NCBI GenBank assembly: GCA_023138875.1
Contig: JAGLOO010000031.1
Coordinates: 1 to 64,000 of the forward strand
Source of the DNA: Bacteroidales bacterium
Lineage (GTDB): Bacteria; Bacteroidota; Bacteroidia; Bacteroidales; GCA-2748055
DNA: 64,000 bases
Direction: 5' to 3'
The translations under genes and the position numbers were made by a program. Every line of letters starts with the position of its first letter. Position 1 is the stretch's first letter. Positions 59,371-64,000 of this stretch are shown in pieces. The notes under the pieces are model-generated. The model saw only the letters and a list, made by a program, of their open reading frames with translations, made no database searches and was not told the DNA's origin.

Positions 59371-60501
59371 ATGAAATTTGTTGTATCCAGTATGGAACTG
59401 TTAGGTCACCTTCAGGCCATCAGTCGTGTGATCAGTACAAAAAACACACTTCCAATTCTAGATAATTTCCTCTTCTCAATGGAAGACGGCTTACTGGAGA
59501 TCACTGCGTCGGATCTTGAATCCACGCTGATCACCCAGATCCAGCTGGAAAATGCAGATGGTTCTGGCATTATTGCAGTTCCTGCCCGCATACTAACCGA
59601 TACACTGAAAGAATTCCCCGATATTCCACTGACTTTTGAGATTAATTCCGATAGTCTGATGATTGTCATCCAGAGTGAGAACGGTAAGTTCTCCATCATG
59701 GGTCAGAATGGTGCTGAGTTTCCACAGATGCCTGTGATCAAGGATGACCAGAGACAGCTTGTGGAGATTGAGCAGGAGGTACTTTTAACCGGAATCAACA
59801 AGTCCTTTTTTGCCACGGCCGATGATGAGCTGCGTCCTGTGATGAATGGCGTTTTCATGGAGCTGTCGCCCGATGATATTACATTTGTTGCATCTGATGC
59901 ACATAAGCTGGTCAGGTACAAGAGAACGGATGCTTCTGCAGAAAGGGCTTCAAGTTTTATTCTTCCCAAGAAACCGGCTTCTCTACTGAAAAATATACTT
60001 CCCAGGGAAGAGAACAAGGTGGTGCTCGAGTTTGATGACAGGAACGCTTCATTTACTCTTACCAATTATAAACTGGTCTGCAGGCTGGTGGAGGGTAACT
60101 ATCCCAGTTACGATTCTGTAATCCCCACCGACAATCCTTATAAGATGACCATTGACCGCCTGGCGTTCTACAATACCCTCAAAAGGGTATCTGTTTTCTC
60201 GAACCAGGCCAGCAACCTGGTGAAGCTTTCCCTGACAGGTAACCAGTTAAATATATCTGCTCAGGACATTGATTTCTCCATATCTGCCAATGAAAGACTC
60301 AGCTGCCAGTATGAAGGTGAAGAAATGGAGATCGGTTTCAAATCCACCTTCCTTATTGAGATCCTGGCAAACCTGTCTTCTCCCGATGTGGTGCTGGAAA
60401 TGAGTGATCCGACCCGTGCGGGGATCCTGCTCCCGTCCGAAACAGAGAACAAAAACGAGGATACCCTTATGCTTCTGATGCCCATGATGATTAACACATA
60501 G
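59371..60501 (+). CDS. dnaN: DNA polymerase III beta subunit (sliding clamp)
   Basis: 376 residues, full clamp length. Three clamp domains: LLGHLQAISRVISTKNTLPIL at the start (broken here only by description), then HKLVRYKR and FILPKKPASLLKNIL, ending with the LMPMMINT C-terminus, the family's short LMPM-like end. It loads on DNA and tethers polymerase. No dnaA or recF is adjacent, so this is not an origin region by its neighbours. An exonuclease gene follows 3 bases after. Confidence 0.96.
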   Translation: MKFVVSSMELLGHLQAISRVISTKNTLPILDNFLFSMEDGLLEITASDLESTLITQIQLENADGSGIIAVPARILTDTLKEFPDIPLTFEINSDSLMIVIQSENGKFSIMGQNGAEFPQMPVIKDDQRQLVEIEQEVLLTGINKSFFATADDELRPVMNGVFMELSPDDITFVASDAHKLVRYKRTDASAERASSFILPKKPASLLKNILPREENKVVLEFDDRNASFTLTNYKLVCRLVEGNYPSYDSVIPTDNPYKMTIDRLAFYNTLKRVSVFSNQASNLVKLSLTGNQLNISAQDIDFSISANERLSCQYEGEEMEIGFKSTFLIEILANLSSPDVVLEMSDPTRAGILLPSETENKNEDTLMLLMPMMINT

Positions 60502-60504
60502 TGC

Positions 60505-61272
60505 ATGAGGCTGAACCTGAAGAATCCCATTATTTTCTTTGATCTGGAAACCACTGGTATCAATATTGCCTCGGACCGGATTGTGGAAATTGCTTTTCTC
60601 AAAGTTGATTTGAACGGGAACGAGAGCACGAAGACCATGCGGGTAAATCCGGAGATGCCCATCTCTGAAAAAGCAACGGAAATACATGGGATCAAAAATG
60701 AGGATGTGAAAGATGCCCCCACATTCAACGAAATTGCCAGAAGTCTGGTGAAGGATTTTGAAGGATGTGACCTGGGTGGATATAATTCGGTCAGGTTCGA
60801 TATACCATTGCTGGCCGAGGAGTTCTTGAGGGCAGGTGTGGATATAGATCTGAAGAGAAGAAAGTTTGTGGATGTGCAGGTGATTTTTATGAAAATGGAA
60901 CCCAGGACACTCTCCGCCGCATACAAGCTCTTCGTGGGCAAAGAATTGAAGGATGCCCATTCGGCATCTGCCGATACACTGGCTACCTACGAGGTACTGC
61001 AGGCCCAGCTGGATCGTTATCCAAACCTGGAGAATGATATTGGGAAACTTGCAGAGTTTTCTGCTCATACCCGCAATGTTGATTTTGCGGGAAGGATCGT
61101 TTACAATGAGCAGGATGAAGAGGTTTTTAATTTTGGCAAATACAAAGGTAAATCCGTGCGAGAAATCCTTGAGCGCGATCCTGGTTACTATGGTTGGATG
61201 ATGAATGGAGATTTTCCCCTTTTCACGAAGAAGGTCCTTACCAACATCAAACTGAATTCCATTAAGAAATAG
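60505..61272 (+). CDS. DnaQ-like 3'-5' exonuclease with C-terminal DUF3820-like domain
   Basis: 255 residues. The DEDDh exonuclease fold (about 8-175) has FFDLETTGINIASDRIVEIA (Asp-Glu), GYNSVRFDIPLLAEE (Asp) and HSASADTLAT (His-x4-Asp). A C-terminal segment (about 200-250) with FGKYKGKSVREIL and YYGWMMNGDFP resembles the small DUF3820 domain. Its position 3 bases after dnaN suggests a role with the clamp, as a proofreading or repair nuclease, but not certainly the DnaQ subunit of the replicase. Confidence 0.93.
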   Translation: MRLNLKNPIIFFDLETTGINIASDRIVEIAFLKVDLNGNESTKTMRVNPEMPISEKATEIHGIKNEDVKDAPTFNEIARSLVKDFEGCDLGGYNSVRFDIPLLAEEFLRAGVDIDLKRRKFVDVQVIFMKMEPRTLSAAYKLFVGKELKDAHSASADTLATYEVLQAQLDRYPNLENDIGKLAEFSAHTRNVDFAGRIVYNEQDEEVFNFGKYKGKSVREILERDPGYYGWMMNGDFPLFTKKVLTNIKLNSIKK

Positions 61273-61276
61273 AACC

Positions 61277-61888
61277 ATGAAGATCATCTGCATCGGCAGG
61301 AACTACGTTGCTCATGCAAAAGAACTGAACAACGATGTTCCTTCAAAACCGATTTTTTTCATGAAGCCCGATTCGGCACTGGTTACAGGGAATCGTCCTT
61401 TTTTCTATCCGGATTTCTCCGACATGGTGCATCATGAACTGGAGGTGGTGATTCGTATCGACAGGCTCGGAAAAAGCATTGAAGAGAAGTATGCTCACCG
61501 CTACTTCAGCGAGGTCGGATTGGGTGTGGATTTTACTGCCCGGGATCTGCAGAACGAAATGAAGAAGAAGGGACTGCCCTGGGAAATTGCCAAAGGTTTT
61601 GACTATTCTGCACCCGTCAGCGAGCTCTTCCCTGTTGCAACATGCAAAGATATCCACAACCTTGGTTTCAGGCTGGACGTGAATGGTAAAACGGTCCAGG
61701 AGGGAACTACCGCACTGATGATATTCGGTTTCGAGAAGATTATTTCCTATGTTTCCCGCTTTATGACCCTGAAAACCGGTGATCTGATTTTCACCGGGAC
61801 ACCGGCTGGTGTTGGGCCTGTTGCAATCAACGATCGGCTGGAAGCATACATGGAAGGGAAAAAACTGATGGATTTCCCGGTGAAATAA
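61277..61888 (+). CDS. Fumarylacetoacetate hydrolase-family protein
   Basis: 203 residues, a short single-domain FAH enzyme. IGRNYVAHAKEL, FFMKPDSALV, VHHELEVVIRI with the metal Glu pair, GLGVDFTARD and IFTGTPAGVGP are family signatures. Members hydrolyse or isomerise diketo acids (acylpyruvates, oxepin-type ring products) with a divalent metal; the substrate here is unknown. The stop overlaps the next start (TAATG). Confidence 0.93.
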   Translation: MKIICIGRNYVAHAKELNNDVPSKPIFFMKPDSALVTGNRPFFYPDFSDMVHHELEVVIRIDRLGKSIEEKYAHRYFSEVGLGVDFTARDLQNEMKKKGLPWEIAKGFDYSAPVSELFPVATCKDIHNLGFRLDVNGKTVQEGTTALMIFGFEKIISYVSRFMTLKTGDLIFTGTPAGVGPVAINDRLEAYMEGKKLMDFPVK

Positions 61889-62589
61889 TGGAGGAGACGA
61901 GATACACCATCCACAGGATCTCCCTTGTAAAAGTAGCATCATACCTGGTTTACAGACATGGAGAAGCTTTTCTGGTGGACAGCGGGAACAGCGGGTCTGA
62001 AGCAAAGATCCTGGAAACACTCTCCAAACTGGGACTTCAACCAGGCATGCTTAAACTCCTGATCCTGACACATACACACTTCGATCATGCAGGATCTGCA
62101 GGTAAACTGAAGGAACTCACAGGTTGCCGCATCATGGTTCACCGCTCTGAAGAGAGCCGGTTAAGAGAAGGACTCACCACAATACCCGGAGGAACACGCT
62201 GGAAGGCTAAACTCCTGGTGGGCCTGGGCAGGATCATTATCAGGCGTCTGATGAAATATCCTGGTGTTGAACCGGATCTGCTGGCTGGGGATTCATTTGA
62301 TCTTCAGGAAGTGGGCTTCCCCGGAAAAGTAATCCATACCCCGGGCCATACCTATGGTTCCATGGTGGTGCTGATGGATGGAGGGGAATTGATTGCAGGG
62401 GATACCCTGTTTGGACTTCAAGGGAAAGAACACTTCCCTCCATTTGCAGAAGACATTCAGGCCCTGATTGAAAGCTGGAAACATATACGATCCCTCCCGG
62501 TAAAAATCATGTATCCTGGGCATGGCAGGCCAATTACTTCAGAGAGTTTCCTCGCCGAATTCGATCACGCCATGAAAAAATATCGATAA
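61888..62589 (+). CDS. Metallo-beta-lactamase-fold hydrolase
   Basis: 233 residues. The zinc motif [13 protein letters not shown] (HxHxDH), then [16 protein letters not shown] and YPGHGRPI complete the MBL metal site. Closest in form to glyoxalase II-like or general MBL-fold hydrolases. It is coupled to the FAH gene by a TAATG overlap, which hints at a shared catabolic step, not proven. Confidence 0.94.
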   Translation: MEETRYTIHRISLVKVASYLVYRHGEAFLVDSGNSGSEAKILETLSKLGLQPGMLKLLILTHTHFDHAGSAGKLKELTGCRIMVHRSEESRLREGLTTIPGGTRWKAKLLVGLGRIIIRRLMKYPGVEPDLLAGDSFDLQEVGFPGKVIHTPGHTYGSMVVLMDGGELIAGDTLFGLQGKEHFPPFAEDIQALIESWKHIRSLPVKIMYPGHGRPITSESFLAEFDHAMKKYR

Positions 62590-62590
62590 A

Positions 62591-62989
62591 ATGAACCTTT
62601 TCGGAATGAGCCCTGATCAGCCAGATTCAGAACACGATCACAAGTACCTATTTAACGGTAAGGAATTACAAGACGAGCAACTGGGAAACATTATCCTGGA
62701 CCACTACGACTATGGTGCAAGGTTTTACGACCCTGCGCTGGGGAGGTGGCACGTGATGGATCCCGCCGCTGAATATATGAGCAGTTGGTCTCCGTACAAC
62801 TATACTTTCAATAACCCTATTCGGTATATTGATCCAGACGGTACTGTTCCTGATAATTTCTATTTTGATGAAAATTACAACCTAATTGACTATGAAGAGA
62901 ATGATGATCCCGATCGGGTTTTCGTTGCTACCGGCGAAACTGTAATTGGTGGAAATTCAGATTCTCCAATGCCTGAGCCAGTTTTATGA
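62591..62989 (+). CDS. Orphan RHS-repeat core tip
   Basis: 132 residues. [51 protein letters not shown] is the RHS-associated core, which in full RHS proteins ends more than a thousand residues of repeats and precedes a variable toxin. Here the repeats are absent: the gene starts 1 base after an unrelated hydrolase. It is therefore a truncated or displaced tip cassette, whose variable part ([17 protein letters not shown]) differs from known toxins to me. The next frame overlaps in a different register, so a frameshift may separate tip and toxin. Confidence 0.85.
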   Translation: MNLFGMSPDQPDSEHDHKYLFNGKELQDEQLGNIILDHYDYGARFYDPALGRWHVMDPAAEYMSSWSPYNYTFNNPIRYIDPDGTVPDNFYFDENYNLIDYEENDDPDRVFVATGETVIGGNSDSPMPEPVL

Positions 62990-62999
62990 GCAAGTTGAA

Positions 63000-63407
63000 A
63001 TGTCAGCTGGAGAGATTGAGGAGAAAATGGACGCCAACGGTTATAAAAAGGTTACAAGCAAGGTTAGGGTAGAGAATGATGAAGTTTCGACAACAGTCAA
63101 AGGGGGACCGAATTCTTTCGATATTACGTATGGCAAAGAACACACTACTGGGATCGATGAGAAATATGTAAAGGAGGATATGGCTCCTGTTGGCCGTACC
63201 GATACCCAACATGAAGAATATGATCCGAAATTTAATGTGATTACCGGGAATCATTCACTTCATGAGGTTTATAATGAGCGCATTACCTATGGCTCTTCCA
63301 AGCAGGCAAAGAGGTATAAATTTGGACAGAAGGTCTTACAATTCCTTGGAGCCTCAAGAGGAGTTCATGATTACAGAAACAAGACAGAATCAAATATCTA
63401 TGAATAG
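63000..63407 (+). CDS. Unknown protein after the RHS tip, possible toxin portion
   Basis: 135 residues from ATG 63000; the same frame stays open back to 62946, inside the end of the RHS tip. No signal peptide. Segments such as SFDITYGKEHTTGID, HEEYDPKFNVITGNHSLHEVYNE and FGQKVLQFLGASRGVHDY show no family I know. Its place, 10 bases after the RHS tip, is where the variable C-terminal toxin of an RHS protein is found, and its open frame overlaps the tip end, so a frameshifted fusion is possible. The His-containing GNHSLHEV could be catalytic; this is a guess. Confidence 0.6.
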   Translation: MSAGEIEEKMDANGYKKVTSKVRVENDEVSTTVKGGPNSFDITYGKEHTTGIDEKYVKEDMAPVGRTDTQHEEYDPKFNVITGNHSLHEVYNERITYGSSKQAKRYKFGQKVLQFLGASRGVHDYRNKTESNIYE

Positions 63408-64000
63408 AATAGTCCTAATTTTTGTGTCCATTTTGTTAATGTCTTGGGGTTGTGATATCAAAAACCCCGGATACTATAATTCGGACTGGGCAAGAATAAG
63501 CAAAGATTTCAATGATTCATTGCTAGCTCATTTTCCGCAGAATGTTAAAGGGAGTTATTACTTCACAACAACATTCCCCATAAAGTGTAAAGAGAGCAAT
63601 AGATGCGGGGTAATCTTAGCTATTCCAACGAATAGCAAATCATACAGGTCGCATATCCCCTCCTTTATAACTAGCACAATAGAATACAAAGACTCAGACC
63701 CGAGTGTTGTTATCATCAATGGTCAGAAGTCTATCGAAATAGAGCAAGGGTGTGGGGACTCTTTGAAGATTATTCCAAACATAAAAAGGCTTATTACTGA
63801 ATGCAAAACTTGCAGTGAAATAGGAAACGAACAATTATCAGAGTTTAGCTACTATCTAATAGATACTCAGTCTGGAAGGTTTATTAAAGAAGAGTATCTA
63901 TCTGAAAGAGAAGACTTACCTCAATTATGGAAGAATGGTTTTTCTAAAGGGATTGCTATTAACCAGTCAAAGACATTAGTAATATACTGGCTTGAGATTT
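63400..64000 (+). CDS. Lipoprotein of unknown function, cut by the window edge
   Basis: About 200 residues are visible from ATG 63400, overlapping the preceding gene by 8 bases; the frame is open at the window end. The N-terminus (IVLIFVSILLMSWGCDIKN) is a lipoprotein signal with a lipobox ending at Cys. The codons are visibly more AT-rich than in the housekeeping genes upstream. No domain is recognised; cysteine pairs occur (ESNRCG, ECKTCSEIG). By place, directly after an RHS tip and a possible toxin, it could be an immunity protein. Confidence 0.7.
   Translation, partial: MNRIVLIFVSILLMSWGCDIKNPGYYNSDWARISKDFNDSLLAHFPQNVKGSYYFTTTFPIKCKESNRCGVILAIPTNSKSYRSHIPSFITSTIEYKDSDPSVVIINGQKSIEIEQGCGDSLKIIPNIKRLITECKTCSEIGNEQLSEFSYYLIDTQSGRFIKEEYLSEREDLPQLWKNGFSKGIAINQSKTLVIYWLEI

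Noticed and set aside
59300-60501. Replication origin next to dnaN
   Set aside because: dnaN is flanked by envelope and exonuclease genes, with no dnaA, recF or cluster of DnaA boxes seen in the 71-base gap.
60247-61293. Long minus-strand open frames opposite dnaN and the exonuclease
   Set aside because: Both plus-strand genes are unmistakable; the opposite frames show no domain and no expected start.
1-64000. CRISPR arrays, tRNA or rRNA genes, phage genes, insertion sequences
   Set aside because: None was recognised by reading. Short RNA genes could be missed without a covariance search.

Overview
The window reads as a Bacteroidota chromosome, most likely a Bacteroidales/Marinilabiliales-type anaerobe from an environmental genome. 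The evidence is two PorP/SprF proteins with type IX secretion (T9SS) type-B cargo, gldF-gldG, a two-component-regulator propeller kinase, a one-chain large PurL, DUF4251 and DUF4340 proteins, and TAnnTTTG-like promoter boxes. No tRNA, rRNA, CRISPR array, phage or insertion sequence was recognised.

Region 1 (1-28,137, nearly all plus strand) is a signalling island. It holds seven intact histidine kinases: a PAS/GAF hybrid kinase, a response regulator-kinase fusion, a second hybrid kinase, a periplasmic-propeller kinase, a 2,150-residue Ser/Thr-kinase-like/AAA/TPR/GAF/PAS/histidine kinase, a PhnD-like periplasmic-binding sensor kinase and a GAF-PAS kinase. It also holds two small Rcp1-type receiver proteins and at least three decayed pieces (a CheW N-terminus, a frameshifted kinase tail, and a deleted copy of the PhnD-type kinase). 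The kinase C-termini are near-copies of one another, including one 254-bp tract that is identical at two places, so the island has grown by duplication and recombination.

Inside that island (11,954-16,559) lies a four-gene corrinoid methyltransferase operon: an MtaC-like corrinoid protein, an MtaB-like methanol methyltransferase whose three zinc ligands sit at the same mutual spacing as in Methanosarcina barkeri MtaB, a RamA-like corrinoid-reactivating ATPase/ferredoxin, and a DUF1638 protein. This is the most unusual content of the window. The genes suggest that a C1 substrate (methanol or another methyl donor) is demethylated onto a corrinoid protein. The second methyltransferase that would unload the methyl group is not here. 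The giant kinase directly downstream ends in a GAF domain of the type I associate with methanogen sensor kinases, which makes methyl-substrate or redox-responsive control a reasonable hypothesis.

Region 2 (28,162-37,663) holds a paraoxonase/SMP-30-like gene broken by one amber codon, a small lipoprotein, purL, a DUF4251 protein, a macrodomain protein, pheT and a Nudix hydrolase. Region 3 (37,673-52,360, minus strand) is a compact T9SS/cell-surface cluster: HtrA-like protease, propeller-SpoIIE phosphatase, an unknown exported protein, and two cargo/PorP-SprF pairs around an OmpA-PKD protein. Region 4 (52,475-62,589, plus strand) is housekeeping: surE, a small membrane protein, lpxB, a SpoIID-like protein, gldF, gldG, a DUF4340-like protein, dnaN, a DnaQ-like exonuclease, an FAH-family enzyme and an MBL-fold hydrolase. 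Region 5 (62,591-64,000) is an orphan RHS tip followed by two AT-rich unknown genes, the last a lipoprotein cut by the window edge. It looks like an RHS toxin/immunity cassette.

No gene-free stretch exceeds 300 bases. Start codons were chosen by ATG, signal-peptide logic and family length; several nominal longer frames begin at TTG or GTG and were trimmed.
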